From assembly GCF_009827655.1 (NCBI RefSeq), contig NZ_WTYV01000006.1:186001-250000 (forward strand): DNA of 64,000 nucleotides. Reading direction: 5' to 3'. Positions 16,468 through 26,150 of the stretch are shown here, one piece after another (the first letter of the stretch is position 1; each line of letters opens with the position of its first letter). The notes below the pieces were generated by a model, which saw only the letters and a program-made list of their open reading frames with translations, was not told the origin of the DNA and made no database searches. Both the position numbers and the translations under genes were made by a program. The DNA comes from Alteraurantiacibacter buctensis (GTDB taxonomy: Bacteria; Pseudomonadota; Alphaproteobacteria; Sphingomonadales; Sphingomonadaceae).

Positions 16468-17352
16468 TCAAGCCACGCCGAAGGTCCAGCCTTCCGTGCG
16501 GGCAATGTGCCCGGTCATCCCCTGCGGCTGCCACAACTCCTGCCGGTGGGCCGCGCGGCGCAGCCAGGCGGCGGTGAGCAGGGCGTCGCCCTCATGGTCA
16601 GTCAGCGGGCCGGAACCCGCCAGGGCGGGCGAGGCGATGGCCGGGTGGGCAAAGGCCTCGTTCAGCGCCTCGTAGCTGAGGAACTTGGTCGCAGACGGCT
16701 TGCGGCCCACTGCCAGCGCGGGAATCGCAGTATACATCTCCACGATCAGCGAGCCATGCCCCGGATCGGGATCGACCGGCCACACCGGCACCGCACCCGC
16801 CAGGGCGTGCAGCACCCGCATCCCGGTCAGCGAGCTTTTGCCCACCTGGCCGTTGCCCACCAGCTTGAAGTTGCTGTGTGGGCGGCACCCGGCATTGCGC
16901 TGGGCCACCTCGGTTATCCGCAGGCGACCGCTGCGATGCTCAGCCCCGTCGCAACGGTAACGCGCGCCCATCACCGCGCCGTGGTGGAAAAAGGCGGCGG
17001 CCAGCGGGTGGCTGACAAAGCCATCGGCGGCAAAGTGGGGGTCGGCCGCGCTCAGCCGGTCCACCAGCGCCCACAGCGCGCGGGCGTCTTCCGGGCTTTC
17101 CTCCCATCCGGGAAAGAACGCACCGCAATCGGCAAACGGCAGCGAAATGCCAAGGTCCATGCCCACCAGCGTTGGCCCGGGCAGGGCGCGCAGCAGGTCC
17201 AGCACCTCGCTCCGGCTCCACCCCCGCGGGCCGGGCGGCACCAGCACCGGCGGGCCGCCGTCCGCATGGGCCAGGGCGAGGGCAATGCCCTTGTGGAATT
17301 GCCCCCGCGCACCAGACCAGTCGACCGCGAGAAAATACTGGAAGCGGCTCAT
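16468..17352 (-). CDS. DUF429-like predicted RNase-H-fold protein
   Basis: The 294-residue protein starts MSRFQYFLAVDWSGARGQ, a strand with a catalytic-type Asp as in RNase-H-fold nucleases. A second acidic strand is at VGMDLGISLPF (near residue 64), and the C-terminus has TDHEGDALLTAAWLR, the DHEGDAL pattern that supplies later acidic residues in DUF429-type proteins. It overlaps rarA by 4 bases, so it is probably co-transcribed with it. Substrate unknown. Confidence 0.65.
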   Translation of the reverse strand: MSRFQYFLAVDWSGARGQFHKGIALALAHADGGPPVLVPPGPRGWSRSEVLDLLRALPGPTLVGMDLGISLPFADCGAFFPGWEESPEDARALWALVDRLSAADPHFAADGFVSHPLAAAFFHHGAVMGARYRCDGAEHRSGRLRITEVAQRNAGCRPHSNFKLVGNGQVGKSSLTGMRVLHALAGAVPVWPVDPDPGHGSLIVEMYTAIPALAVGRKPSATKFLSYEALNEAFAHPAIASPALAGSGPLTDHEGDALLTAAWLRRAAHRQELWQPQGMTGHIARTEGWTFGVA

Positions 17353-18659
17353 CCCCGCTCCCGCCGCAGCTTGTCCCAGTAGTCGAGGCGCTTCTTCACC
17401 TCGCGCTCGAAGCCGCGTTCGACCGGCTGGTAGAACGGTTGCGGCGGCAGGTCGTCAGGCCAGTAGTTGTCGCCGGAAAAGCCCTCCGCCGCGTCGTGGT
17501 CGTAGGTGTAGCCCTTGCCGTAGCCGACGTCCTTCATCAGCTTGGTCGGCGCGTTGACGATGTTCATCGGCGGCATCAGGCTGCCGGTGTCTTTCGCCAC
17601 CTTCCAGGCAGCCTTCTGCGCCATGTAGGCTGCATTCGATTTGGGCGCGGTGGCGAGGTATAGGCAGGCCTGCACCAGCGCCAGTTCGCCTTCCGGGCTG
17701 CCCAGGAACTGGTAGGCATCCTTGGCCGCGATGCACTGGGTGAGCGCGGCAGGATCGGCCATGCCGATATCCTCAACCGCCATGCGCACCAGGCGGCGGG
17801 CCAGAAACAGTGGCTCTTCGCCTGCTACCAGCATCCGCGCCAGGTAATAGAGTGCCGCCTGCGGATCGGACCCGCGCACCGCCTTGTGCAGCGCGGAAAT
17901 CAGGTTGTAATGTCCCTCGCGGTCCTTGTCGTACACCGCCACACGGCGCTGCAGGAAGGCACCAAGGCCCGCCGGGTCGAGCGGCTCGGCTATCCGTGCG
18001 GCATAGAGCGTTTCCGCCTGGTTGAGCAGGAAGCGCCCGTCACCATCGGCGCTAGCGACCAGCGCGGCGCGGGCGTCGGCGGTCAGGGGCAGGGGGCCTT
18101 CCAGTTCCTCGGCGCGGAGCAGCAGGCTCTCCAGCGCGGCGGCATCGAGGCGATGGAGGATCAGCACCTGCGCGCGGGACAGCAGTGCGGCGTTCAACTC
18201 GAAGCTGGGGTTCTCGGTGGTCGCCCCCACCAAAGTCACCGCACCGCTTTCCACGAAGGGCAGGAAGCCATCCTGCTGGGCGCGGTTGAAGCGGTGGATC
18301 TCGTCCACGAACAGCAGGGTGCGTTGCCCCATCTTCCGCGCATCCTCGGCGGCGGCAAAGGCCTTGCGCAGGTCTGCCACGCCACTGAACACCGCGCTCA
18401 CCGCTTCGTACCGCATCCCCACGGCGGCGGCGAGCAGGCGGGCGATACTGGTCTTGCCGGTGCCCGGCGGGCCCCACAGGATCATGCTGGACAGGCGGCC
18501 TGCCGCGACCATCCGGCCGATGGCCCCTTCCGGCCCGGTCAGGTGTTGCTGCCCGATCACCTCGGACAGGTCGCGCGGGCGCAGCCGGTCGGCCAGCGGG
18601 GCGTCTGCCGCAGGCTCGCCAGCGGGTTGCGGGCTGTCGTCGAGGAAGAGATCGGCCAT
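17349..18659 (-). CDS. rarA: Replication-associated recombination protein A
   Basis: The 436-residue AAA+ ATPase acts at stalled replication forks. Visible motifs: RPRDLSEVIGQQHL near the N-terminus, Walker A WGPPGTGKTSIARL, Walker B LLFVDEIHRFNRAQQD, sensor 1 VTLVGATTENPSFE, and the C-terminal tetramerisation part with VYDKDREGHYNLISALHK, SDPQAALYYLARML and YTYDHD. Length fits MgsA/RarA. ATG at 18659 is chosen; a TTG nine codons upstream is possible but adds no conserved residues. Confidence 0.95.
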   Translation of the reverse strand: MADLFLDDSPQPAGEPAADAPLADRLRPRDLSEVIGQQHLTGPEGAIGRMVAAGRLSSMILWGPPGTGKTSIARLLAAAVGMRYEAVSAVFSGVADLRKAFAAAEDARKMGQRTLLFVDEIHRFNRAQQDGFLPFVESGAVTLVGATTENPSFELNAALLSRAQVLILHRLDAAALESLLLRAEELEGPLPLTADARAALVASADGDGRFLLNQAETLYAARIAEPLDPAGLGAFLQRRVAVYDKDREGHYNLISALHKAVRGSDPQAALYYLARMLVAGEEPLFLARRLVRMAVEDIGMADPAALTQCIAAKDAYQFLGSPEGELALVQACLYLATAPKSNAAYMAQKAAWKVAKDTGSLMPPMNIVNAPTKLMKDVGYGKGYTYDHDAAEGFSGDNYWPDDLPPQPFYQPVERGFEREVKKRLDYWDKLRRERG

Positions 18660-18700
18660 GGGTGGGAGATAGGATGGCGCGGCCAAAAGGGCGAGGGGTC

Positions 18701-18731
18701 TTGACCTATCGATTTACTAAGATATATCGGA
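18701..18731 (+). promoter_or_regulatory. Promoter and likely operator of the PadR gene
   Basis: TTGACC (18701-18706), 16 bases, then TATATC (18723-18728) make a reasonable sigma70 promoter. The -10 region sits in ACTAAGATATATCGG, close to the ACTAAGATATATCTTAGT-type palindromes bound by PadR regulators. Autoregulation is inferred from this overlap. Confidence 0.55.
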
Positions 18732-18753
18732 ACACATCAGAGAAAGGAACTTG

Positions 18754-19422
18754 ATGTATACCGATACTGACAGACACGAACTGCGCCGGGCCATGCGCCG
18801 CGCACTCAAGGGCATGCGCCGGGGCGGAGGCCACGGCGCCATGAAGGGCCCGCATCGCGGCCATTTCCCCGGCCCCGGCGGCCCGTTCGGCCACGGTGAT
18901 CCGTTCGAAGGCGAAGGCCCGTTCGGCGGCGGGCGCGGGGGACCGCGTGGTGGCGGCGGTGGCCGGCGGCGCATGCTGCGGACAGGCGAACTGCGGCTGG
19001 TGCTGCTGCACCTCGTCAGCCAGCAGGCGCGCCACGGCTATGACCTGATCAAGGCGATCGAGGAGCTGACCGGCGGGGCCTATGCCCCCAGCCCGGGCAC
19101 GGTTTACCCCACGCTGCAACTGCTGCTGGACGAAGGCACCGTTTCCGAACTGCCTGACGAAAGCGCCCGCAAGGTCTTTGCCATTACCCCCGCCGGCACG
19201 GCTGCCCTGGAGCAGGATGCCGAGGCTGCCGCCACCGCCATCGCCCGCCTCTCCTCGCTGGGCGAGGAGCGCCGCTCCGGTTCGCACCGGCAGGTGCAGC
19301 GGGCGATGGAGAACCTGCGCAATGCCCTGCACCACCAGCGCGCCGCTGGCCTCGACCAGGCGAAAGTCGAGCAGATCGTCGACCTGATCGACGAGGCGGC
19401 CCGCAAGATCGAGCGGCTCTGA
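18754..19422 (+). CDS. PadR-family transcriptional regulator
   Basis: The 222-residue protein has an unusual basic, Gly/Pro/His-rich N-terminal extension (about residues 1-72, with FPGPGGPFGHGDPFEG) followed by the PadR winged helix: RTGELRLVLLHLVSQQARHG, AYAPSPGTVYPTLQLLLDEG and VFAITPAGTAAL. A C-terminal helix for dimerisation ends it. PadR proteins repress efflux or detoxification genes and often their own; the next gene, a small membrane protein, could be a target. AAGGA six to seven bases upstream selects the ATG at 18754 over a TTG directly before. Confidence 0.88.
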   Translation: MYTDTDRHELRRAMRRALKGMRRGGGHGAMKGPHRGHFPGPGGPFGHGDPFEGEGPFGGGRGGPRGGGGGRRRMLRTGELRLVLLHLVSQQARHGYDLIKAIEELTGGAYAPSPGTVYPTLQLLLDEGTVSELPDESARKVFAITPAGTAALEQDAEAAATAIARLSSLGEERRSGSHRQVQRAMENLRNALHHQRAAGLDQAKVEQIVDLIDEAARKIERL

Positions 19423-19496
19423 ACGCTTGCCCATTCCTCTCCGGCGCAAAGCTGTGGTAATGCCCCGCCACGCTTGCGACCGGAGAGGGGGGCAGG

Positions 19497-19967
19497 ATGG
19501 ACCAGACCGAAGAGGCTGACTTGCGCGATGCGGCCCCGTGGCACCTGTGGGTGGTGGGCGTGCTGTCGCTGATGTTCACGGGCTTTGGCGCCTACGATTA
19601 TGTCATGTCGCAAGTGGGTGACCGGGCCTATATCGGCGCTGCCGTGGAGCCCTTTGGCATCGATGCGGACGTGGCCGTTTCCTACTTCGCAGGCTTCCCG
19701 TTGTGGGCCGATTTCATCTGGGCCGTTGGCGTATGGGGTGCGGTGGCCGGGTCTGTCCTGCTGCTGGCGCGACGGGCCTGGGCCTATCCGGCGTATCTCG
19801 CCTCGCTGGCGGGGTTGGTGGGCTCCAACGCCTATACCCTTGCCAATCCGGTGCCGGGGATGACCGACAGTTCACTCACCTATGCCACGGTGGCTGTGGT
19901 GTTCGCGGTCATGGTCATGCTGGCGCTCTATGCCCGGGCCCAGCGCGATAACGGCGTGCTAGGCTGA
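19497..19967 (+). CDS. Four-helix integral membrane protein
   Basis: The 156-residue protein has four hydrophobic helices at about residues 17-37, 70-90, 95-115 and 127-148, with both ends probably cytoplasmic. The periplasmic loop contains AYIGAAVEPFGIDADVAVSYF. It follows the PadR gene by 74 bases, so it may belong to its regulon. Family not identified; similar proteins are annotated as hypothetical in sphingomonads. Confidence 0.7.
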   Translation: MDQTEEADLRDAAPWHLWVVGVLSLMFTGFGAYDYVMSQVGDRAYIGAAVEPFGIDADVAVSYFAGFPLWADFIWAVGVWGAVAGSVLLLARRAWAYPAYLASLAGLVGSNAYTLANPVPGMTDSSLTYATVAVVFAVMVMLALYARAQRDNGVLG

Positions 19968-21113
19968 TCCGCGGCGCCGGTTGACCAGCCGCAGGTAGAC
20001 TTCGGCCATCGCGCCGTTGATGGCATCCCACGAATAGCCGCGGCTGCGCGCCTCGCCCGCCGCGCCGTGGGCCTGGCGCAGCGCGGGATCCGCCACATAG
20101 GCGGCCACGGCATCGGCAAAGGCGGTCGCATCACCCGGGGGGACCAGCCGCCCGGTCTCGCCATCCAGCACCAGGCTGGTGCTGCCCGTGGCCCGTGCCG
20201 CCACCACCGGCACGCCGCAGGCCATCGCCTCTAGCGTCACGTTGCCGAAGGTTTCGGTGACCGAGGGGTTCAGCAGCACATCCATGCTGGCGACGGCCCG
20301 GCCAAGGTCTGTGCCGCTCTGGAACCCGGCAAAGACTGCTCCCGGCACAAGCTGGGCAAAAGCATCGCGCGCCGGCCCTTCACCCACCACCAGCACCCGG
20401 TGGGCCACGCCGCGCCGCGCCAGTTCGGCAACGCAGGCGCCGAACACGTCGAGGCCCTTCTCCATCACCAGGCGGCCCAGGAAGCCCACGGCCACCTCGC
20501 CATCGGCGATGCCCAGCGAGCGGCGCCATTCCAGGCTGCGGCGATCGGCCGAGAAGATCGTGCGGTCCACCCCGCGCGACCAGATGCCGATATCCTCGTT
20601 CATCCGCTCCTCGCGCAGAACCTCGGCCATGCTTTCCGATGGCGTGACCAGCGCATCGCAGCGCGAATAGACCTTGCGGGTGATCGCCTTCAGCGGCCCT
20701 TCCAGGAAACCCATGCGATAATAGCGCGGGTAGGTATCGAACCGGGTGTGCACCGATGCCAGCACCGGCAGGCCGCGCGCCCGGGCCCATTTCAGCGCCG
20801 ACCAGGCGGCGAAATCGGGCGAGGAGATGTGGACCAGATGCGGATCGAACCGCGCCATATCGGCCAGCGCCGCATCGGGCAGGGGCAGCGGCATGCGGTA
20901 TTCGCTGCGGCCGGGGATCGGCAGCGAGGGCACTGGCACCAGCGTGCCCTGCGGCGCAAACGCGGGCCGGTCGTTCACCGGGGAATAGACGCGCACCGTG
21001 GCACCGTGGCGCTGGAGATACTCCACCAGCCGGTTCAGCGCCCGGTTCGCCCCGTCGGTGGTCATGTTGTAGTTGCCGCTGAACAGGGCAATCCGCAGGC
21101 CGGCGATCTCCAT
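19959..21113 (-). CDS. GT4-family glycosyltransferase
   Basis: The 384-residue cytoplasmic-face enzyme transfers a sugar from a nucleotide sugar. The N-terminal Rossmann half has RIALFSGNYNMTTDGANRAL and the acceptor-side loop VHISSPDFAAW. The C-terminal half has GFLGRLVMEKGLDVF, the GEGPARDAFAQLVP strand and the E-x7-E motif (NPSVTETFGNVTLEAMACG). It resembles alpha-mannosyltransferase-like or SqdX-type enzymes; the acceptor is unknown. ATG at 21113 starts directly before the first strand. Confidence 0.88.
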   Translation of the reverse strand: MEIAGLRIALFSGNYNMTTDGANRALNRLVEYLQRHGATVRVYSPVNDRPAFAPQGTLVPVPSLPIPGRSEYRMPLPLPDAALADMARFDPHLVHISSPDFAAWSALKWARARGLPVLASVHTRFDTYPRYYRMGFLEGPLKAITRKVYSRCDALVTPSESMAEVLREERMNEDIGIWSRGVDRTIFSADRRSLEWRRSLGIADGEVAVGFLGRLVMEKGLDVFGACVAELARRGVAHRVLVVGEGPARDAFAQLVPGAVFAGFQSGTDLGRAVASMDVLLNPSVTETFGNVTLEAMACGVPVVAARATGSTSLVLDGETGRLVPPGDATAFADAVAAYVADPALRQAHGAAGEARSRGYSWDAINGAMAEVYLRLVNRRRGSA

Positions 21114-21340
21114 GGTGCCGTGCCTTAGGACAGGATCGTCCTGCTGGGTAGGGGTGATGTTGGCCCCTTGCGAAGCCCTGCATTTTGCCGCGGGCTGACG
21201 CTTTTGTGCACCCATCGCGGACAACCCTGGGGGGTTTACGAAGCCGGTTTCCCGCCGTAATCGCCTTCGCGAAGCCAGTCGATCGGGGGAGGCGGGGCCC
21301 GGTCCTGCATGTATGCCGGCCCCCGCAGGAGTTGCCTGGA

Positions 21341-22417
21341 TTGAGCGCCAACAGCGGTTCTTCGGGCCACGGCCGCTACGTCACGCTGGACGGAATGCGC
21401 GCCGTGGCGGCCATTGCCGTGGCGCTGCTGCATTTCAATGCCGACCTGATGCCGCAAGGGTCGCTGGCGGTAGATTTCTTCTTCGTGCTGTCGGGTTTTG
21501 TCCTGATGAAGGCCTATGCCCGCCGGTTTGCCGATGGCATGGGAGTGGCGGCATTCATGCAGGCGCGGTTCAGGCGGCTCTACCCGCTGTTCCTCTCCGG
21601 AAGCCTGATCGGCGCTGCCTGGGCGCTGCTGTGCTATGTGCTGCAAACTCCGTTACACCTCAGCCCGCGGTTCATGGCCCATGCGGCCCTGTTCAACTTC
21701 GCCATGCTGCCCGATCCGTTAGCTCCGGTACTGTTCCCCTTCAACCTGCCGGCCTGGTCGCTGTTTTATGAACTCCTTGCCAACCTCGCGCTGGTGGCCG
21801 TCCTGGCGCGCCTCGGCACGCGGATGCTGTCGGGGGTCGCGCTGTTGCTGCTGGTGCTGTACCTCTACACCCTGTCGATCCCGGTGCCCCCGTCCGCCGA
21901 CCCGGCCTTGGTGCCGGGGGTGGGCTGGGACCAGCCGATCATCCCGCTGGCGCGCACCGGCTTTGCCTTCACAGTGGGCGTGCTGATCGCGCGGCTTCTG
22001 CCTGCCCGGCCACGCAACGCTTCGCTGCTGGCGTTCCTGGCGATCGTAGCCTTTCTGGCGATCCTGCGGCTTGACCTGGCCGTCGCAGTCCAAGCCTGGT
22101 TTGCGCCCCTGTTCGTTGTGGCCATCGCGCCCGCGCTGGTCGTTCTGGGTGCCCGGCTGGAGCCGCCGGCGTGGTCCGCCCGTGCAGCGGCATTCACGGG
22201 CGAAATGTCGTTTGCGCTTTACGCTATCCATTATCCCATCCAGCAGGTTTTCCAAGCGGCGATGCGGCAACTGGGCTGGACCAGCCCGGCCTTTGCCGCC
22301 GTATACGTCGCCGCCGTGCTGTTCGCATCGTGGGTGCTTGTGCGGTGTGTGCCGCCCCTCGCAGCCACCATCGGCTTGCGCTGGAATGGGCCCACTTCGG
22401 TTGCAAGGGGAGGATAG
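21341..22417 (+). CDS. Acyltransferase family 3 membrane protein (OafA-like)
   Basis: The 358-residue protein has about ten membrane helices and the family signature RYVTLDGMRAVAAIAVALLH with the catalytic-type His, then VDFFFVLSGFVLMKAY and RFRRLYPLFL. Such enzymes acetylate or acylate sugars of surface polysaccharides or lipids. The start is TTG at 21341 with AGGAG nine bases ahead; the longer upstream frame has no signal. The gene is divergent from the glycosyltransferase gene, so both may modify the same glycan. Confidence 0.85.
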   Translation: MSANSGSSGHGRYVTLDGMRAVAAIAVALLHFNADLMPQGSLAVDFFFVLSGFVLMKAYARRFADGMGVAAFMQARFRRLYPLFLSGSLIGAAWALLCYVLQTPLHLSPRFMAHAALFNFAMLPDPLAPVLFPFNLPAWSLFYELLANLALVAVLARLGTRMLSGVALLLLVLYLYTLSIPVPPSADPALVPGVGWDQPIIPLARTGFAFTVGVLIARLLPARPRNASLLAFLAIVAFLAILRLDLAVAVQAWFAPLFVVAIAPALVVLGARLEPPAWSARAAAFTGEMSFALYAIHYPIQQVFQAAMRQLGWTSPAFAAVYVAAVLFASWVLVRCVPPLAATIGLRWNGPTSVARGG

Positions 22418-22418
22418 C

Positions 22419-22889
22419 ATGATGAAAATCTTTGCCACTTTCGCCGCACTGGTTCCGTTCCTGCTAGGTGCCGGGTCGGGACTGGCCCAGACCGCGCGCC
22501 CCATGCTCGACTATGCCTCTGCTGCTGCCATCCGCGACGGCTGCCTGGCCTTTGCGGCGGAGCGGGGGCTGACCGTGGCGGTTGCCGTTTATGACGAGAG
22601 CGGGCGGCTGATCGCCTTTGCCCATGCCGATGGCACGCCCACGGCCGTGGCCGATTTTGCCATGTGGAAAGGGCGCAGCGCGGCCACCATTCACGTCGCC
22701 AGCAAGGATACCGCCAACTGGGGGCAGGGCGCACCGGGGCTGGCAAGCTGGGAAGGCGGCACGCCGATCTTCACCGCCGGGGGCGTGGCGCTGGGCGGGG
22801 TCGGCGTGTCCGGGGCCGCCAGCAGCGAAGACACCGCCTGCGGTGTGGCGGGGATCGCGGCGGCGGGCCTGCTTGCCAGCGCGCCGTAA
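22419..22889 (+). CDS. Exported GlcG/HbpS-family heme-binding-like protein
   Basis: A 24-residue signal peptide (MMKIFATFAALVPFLL, cleaved after GLA-Q) precedes a GlcG/HbpS domain: AVYDESGRLIAFAHADGTP, SAATIHVASKDTANWG and GGVALGGVGVSGAASSEDTACG. Members form octamers and some bind heme or small acids; exact ligand unknown. GGAGG stands before two adjacent ATGs; either may start. It overlaps nothing but follows the acyltransferase by 1 base, so it is probably co-transcribed. Confidence 0.85.
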   Translation: MMKIFATFAALVPFLLGAGSGLAQTARPMLDYASAAAIRDGCLAFAAERGLTVAVAVYDESGRLIAFAHADGTPTAVADFAMWKGRSAATIHVASKDTANWGQGAPGLASWEGGTPIFTAGGVALGGVGVSGAASSEDTACGVAGIAAAGLLASAP

Positions 22890-22903
22890 GCCCGGCGGAT
22901 CGG

Positions 22904-23335
22904 CTATTGCGGGCGCGGGGCGGCATCCTCCGGCCGCACCGGGCGACCTTGCGGGCCGAAGGTCCGGCCATCGGCCAGCGTCACGCTGACCAGCGCAGCC
23001 CCGGGCGAGCCATCGCGCATGGGATTGACCACCATGTTCACGCGCTGGCCGGGAACCAGCGTGGTACGCCGCCAGCCGCCGCGCGAAATCGTGTTGGGGC
23101 TGCCCAGCTCGATGCTCCATTCCCGGGCCGCATGGCCATCGGCACCGGCGGCGTTGATCTGGATCCAGCAATGCGGATTGGTCCACTGGAATTCCCGGAT
23201 CGTGCCCGACAGGATCACCGTGCGCGACGCGTCGAACATTGCCGTGCTGTGATGCGCTGAAGCCGGCCCGACAGGCGAAAGCGGCATCGCTGCCAGACCG
23301 GCCAGGCACAGCGCCTTCACCACATGATTTGCCAT
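22904..23335 (-). CDS. DUF6152 exported protein
   Basis: The 143-residue protein has a signal peptide (about residues 1-27, ending PASA) and the mature N-terminus HHSTAMFDASRTVILSGT, the HHS motif that defines DUF6152. The core IREFQWTNPHCWIQI and the LVPGQRVNMVVNPMRDG stretch follow. GAGGGG six bases ahead supports the ATG at 23335. The function is unknown, but family members are periplasmic and often lie beside exported proteins, as here (divergent gene at 23460). Confidence 0.85.
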   Translation of the reverse strand: MANHVVKALCLAGLAAMPLSPVGPASAHHSTAMFDASRTVILSGTIREFQWTNPHCWIQINAAGADGHAAREWSIELGSPNTISRGGWRRTTLVPGQRVNMVVNPMRDGSPGAALVSVTLADGRTFGPQGRPVRPEDAAPRPQ

Positions 23336-23459
23336 CGACTTCCCCTCGAAATTTTTCTCACCCATCCTGCCACGGCCCCCGGCCAAGGCAAGTTGAGCAT
23401 CGGCCGATTATATGCTTTTGTCGGAGTGAAAGCTATCAGGCTTCACGGGAGAGACACGC

Positions 23460-24260
23460 ATGGACAAGAAGCTGGCGCTGGCTGCGCTCGTCATCGGCCT
23501 GGCCACCGCGTCCCCGGCCGCAGCCGAACCCGACTGGAGCGGCACCTGGTATCGCAATTCGGGGGGCTTTTATGAAACCACGCCCGATCGTCCGGTTTCG
23601 GAACCGGCCCCGCCGCAAGGCGATCCGCGCTGGCACCCGCCTTACACGCCCGAATTCGAGGCGATCTACCAGCAGAACCTGCGGACCGTCGCCGCCGGGC
23701 TCTTTCCCGATCCGGTCTCGGTCTGCGGCACGCCGATCGGGTGGCCGCGCGCGCTGGCAACCCCGGATGGCTATGAATTCGTGGTCAGGCCCGAACAGAC
23801 CTGGATCCTGACCGAGAACGGCCCCAACATCGTGCGGATCTATACCGACGGGCGGGACCATCCTGCGGCTGACGACCTGTGGAACACCTACACCGGGCAC
23901 AGCGTCGGCCAGTGGGAAGGCGACGTGCTGCATTTCGATACCGTGGCGCTCAACGGCGTTGGCAAGACCATCCTCGCCCGCCAGGGCGCGGTGGCAAGCG
24001 ACCATCTGCATGTGACCACCACAGTTCATGAAGACGCGGCGAGCGGCCTTCTGGTTTTCGACCTGGTGCTGGAAGACCCGGTGGCGCTCACCCGGCCGTG
24101 GCCGGTCCGCTTCACTTTCGCGCGGTTTCCGCCCGGCACCAACGTGTGGGACTATGCCTGTGCCGAGAACAACCGCAATCCGGTGACGCAGGACGGCCGC
24201 ACGCTGACGCTCGACACCGACGGCAGGGTAATCGACCAGGAGGTTTCCACCGGGCCATAG
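23460..24260 (+). CDS. Exported protein of unknown function, 266 aa
   Basis: The signal peptide is at residues 1-22 (MDKKLALAALVIGLATASPA, cleaved after AAA-E). The mature part starts DWSGTWYRNSGGFYETT and contains TGHSVGQWEGDVLHFDTVAL, a pattern common to sphingomonad exported proteins that accompany DUF6152 genes. A closing block has DYACAENNRNPVTQDG. No catalytic site is obvious. It shares a 124-base upstream region with the divergent DUF6152 gene, which holds a TATATG box near 23410 but no sure -35. Confidence 0.75.
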   Translation: MDKKLALAALVIGLATASPAAAEPDWSGTWYRNSGGFYETTPDRPVSEPAPPQGDPRWHPPYTPEFEAIYQQNLRTVAAGLFPDPVSVCGTPIGWPRALATPDGYEFVVRPEQTWILTENGPNIVRIYTDGRDHPAADDLWNTYTGHSVGQWEGDVLHFDTVALNGVGKTILARQGAVASDHLHVTTTVHEDAASGLLVFDLVLEDPVALTRPWPVRFTFARFPPGTNVWDYACAENNRNPVTQDGRTLTLDTDGRVIDQEVSTGP

Positions 24261-24271
24261 GCGCAAACGAA

Positions 24272-24299
24272 AAGGGGCAGGTCCTGCGGCCCGCCCCTT
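24272..24299. terminator. Bidirectional hairpin terminator
   Basis: AAGGGGC pairs with GCCCCTT around a GC-rich loop. On the minus strand the stem is followed by TTTCGTTT, on the plus strand by GTTC. It lies between two convergent genes and suits typA best. Confidence 0.75.
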
Positions 24300-24323
24300 G
24301 TTCGATATATCAGGTGCCTGGCC

Positions 24324-26150
24324 TCAGGCCGCTTCGACCTTGCGCTTGTGGCGCTTGCGCTCGTGCGGGTCGAGGTAGACCTTGCGCAGGCGAATCGACT
24401 GCGGGGTAACTTCCACCATCTCGTCATCGTCGATGTAGGCGATGGCCTGTTCCAGCGTCATGATGCGCGGCGGGGTCAGGCGGATGGCATCGTCCTTGCC
24501 GCTGGAACGGAAGTTGGTGAGCTGCTTGGACTTCAGCGGGTTCACTTCCAGGTCGTCCGGCTTGGCATTCTCGCCGATGATCATGCCTTCATACAGCTTG
24601 GTCTGGGGCGAGATGAACAGGGTGCCGCGTTCTTCCAGGCTGTTGAGCGCATAGGCCACGGCATCGCCGCTTTCCATGCTGATCAGCACGCCGTTCTGGC
24701 GGCCCTCGATGCGGCCCTTGTAGGGGCCGTACTTCTCGAACAGGCGGTTCATGATGCCGGTGCCGCGCGTGTCGGACAGGAATTCGCCGTGATAGCCGAT
24801 CAGGCCGCGCGACGGGGCGGAGAAGGTGATGCGGGTCTTGCCGCCGCCGCTGGGGCGCATGTCGGTCAGCTCGGCCTTGCGCAGCGCCATCTTCTCGACG
24901 ACCGTGCCCGAGTGCTCGTCGTCCACGTCGATCACCACGGTTTCATACGGCTCGGTGCGGTTGCCGTTCTCGTCGGTGCCGAAGATCACGCGGGGGCGCG
25001 AAATGCCCAGCTCGAAGCCTTCGCGGCGCATGGTCTCGATCAGCACGCCCAGCTGCAGTTCGCCGCGGCCGGCGACTTCGAAGCTGTCCTTGTCCTCGCT
25101 CTCGGTGACGCGGATGGCGACGTTGCTTTCCGCCTCGCGCTCGAGCCGGTCGCGGATCATGCGGCTGGTCACCTTGCTGCCTTCGCGGCCGGCCAGCGGG
25201 CTGTCGTTCACGGCAAAGCGCATCGACAGCGTGGGCGGATCGATCGGCTGGGCGTGCAGCGGCTCGGTGACCGAGGGGTTGGCAATGGTGTTGGCCACGG
25301 TGGCCGTGGTGAGGCCGGCGATCGACACGATGTCGCCCGCCTTCACCTCATCAACCGGCACCCGCTCCAGCCCGCGGAACGACAGCAGCTTGGAGGCGCG
25401 GCCGGTCTCGATCACCTTGCCCGAGGAGTCGAGCGCGTGGATCGGGTCGTTGACCTTGAGCGAGCCGGAGAACACCAGGCCGGTGAGGATGCGGCCCAGG
25501 AAGTTGTCACGATCGAGCAGCGTCACCAGGAACTTGAACTCGCCCTCCGGGTCTGCGCTGGGGGCCGGCACGTGGTCCACGATCTTCTGGAACAGCGGGT
25601 TCAGAGTGCCTTCGCGCAGGGTGGGGTCTTCGTTGGCATAGCCGTTGCGGCCCGATGCGTAGAGCACGGGGAAGTCGAGTTGCTCGTCGCTGGCATCGAG
25701 CGACACGAACAGGTCGAACACCTCGTCCAGCACTTCCTGGATGCGCTCGTCCGGGCGGTCGATCTTGTTGACCACAACGATCGGCTTCAGGCCCAGGCTC
25801 AGCGCCTTGCCGGTCACGAACTTGGTCTGCGGCATCGCGCCTTCGCTGGAATCGACCAGCAGGATCACGCCGTCCACCATGCTGAGGATCCGCTCCACCT
25901 CGCCGCCGAAGTCGGCGTGGCCGGGGGTATCGACGATGTTGATGCGGGTGCCTTCCCATTCCACGCTGGTGCACTTGGCCAGGATGGTGATGCCGCGTTC
26001 CTTCTCGAGGTCATTGGAGTCCATCGCGCGCTCTTCCACGCGCTGGTTGTCGCGGAAGGTGCCGGACTGGCGGAACAGCTGGTCGACCAGGGTGGTCTTG
26101 CCATGGTCGACGTGGGCAATGATCGCCACATTGCGAAGGGGCGCGGACAT
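24324..26150 (-). CDS. typA: Translational GTPase TypA/BipA
   Basis: The 608-residue ribosome-associated GTPase has all nucleotide motifs: [14 protein letters not shown] (G1), the RGITI region (G2), [15 protein letters not shown] (G3), NKIDRPD (G4) and an elongation-factor-like domain V. The BipA-specific C-terminal part contains [20 protein letters not shown] and [20 protein letters not shown]. It supports ribosome assembly and growth under stress or cold. The start is ATG 26150 ([11 protein letters not shown]); upstream codons in frame have no conserved content. Confidence 0.97.
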   Translation of the reverse strand: MSAPLRNVAIIAHVDHGKTTLVDQLFRQSGTFRDNQRVEERAMDSNDLEKERGITILAKCTSVEWEGTRINIVDTPGHADFGGEVERILSMVDGVILLVDSSEGAMPQTKFVTGKALSLGLKPIVVVNKIDRPDERIQEVLDEVFDLFVSLDASDEQLDFPVLYASGRNGYANEDPTLREGTLNPLFQKIVDHVPAPSADPEGEFKFLVTLLDRDNFLGRILTGLVFSGSLKVNDPIHALDSSGKVIETGRASKLLSFRGLERVPVDEVKAGDIVSIAGLTTATVANTIANPSVTEPLHAQPIDPPTLSMRFAVNDSPLAGREGSKVTSRMIRDRLEREAESNVAIRVTESEDKDSFEVAGRGELQLGVLIETMRREGFELGISRPRVIFGTDENGNRTEPYETVVIDVDDEHSGTVVEKMALRKAELTDMRPSGGGKTRITFSAPSRGLIGYHGEFLSDTRGTGIMNRLFEKYGPYKGRIEGRQNGVLISMESGDAVAYALNSLEERGTLFISPQTKLYEGMIIGENAKPDDLEVNPLKSKQLTNFRSSGKDDAIRLTPPRIMTLEQAIAYIDDDEMVEVTPQSIRLRKVYLDPHERKRHKRKVEAA

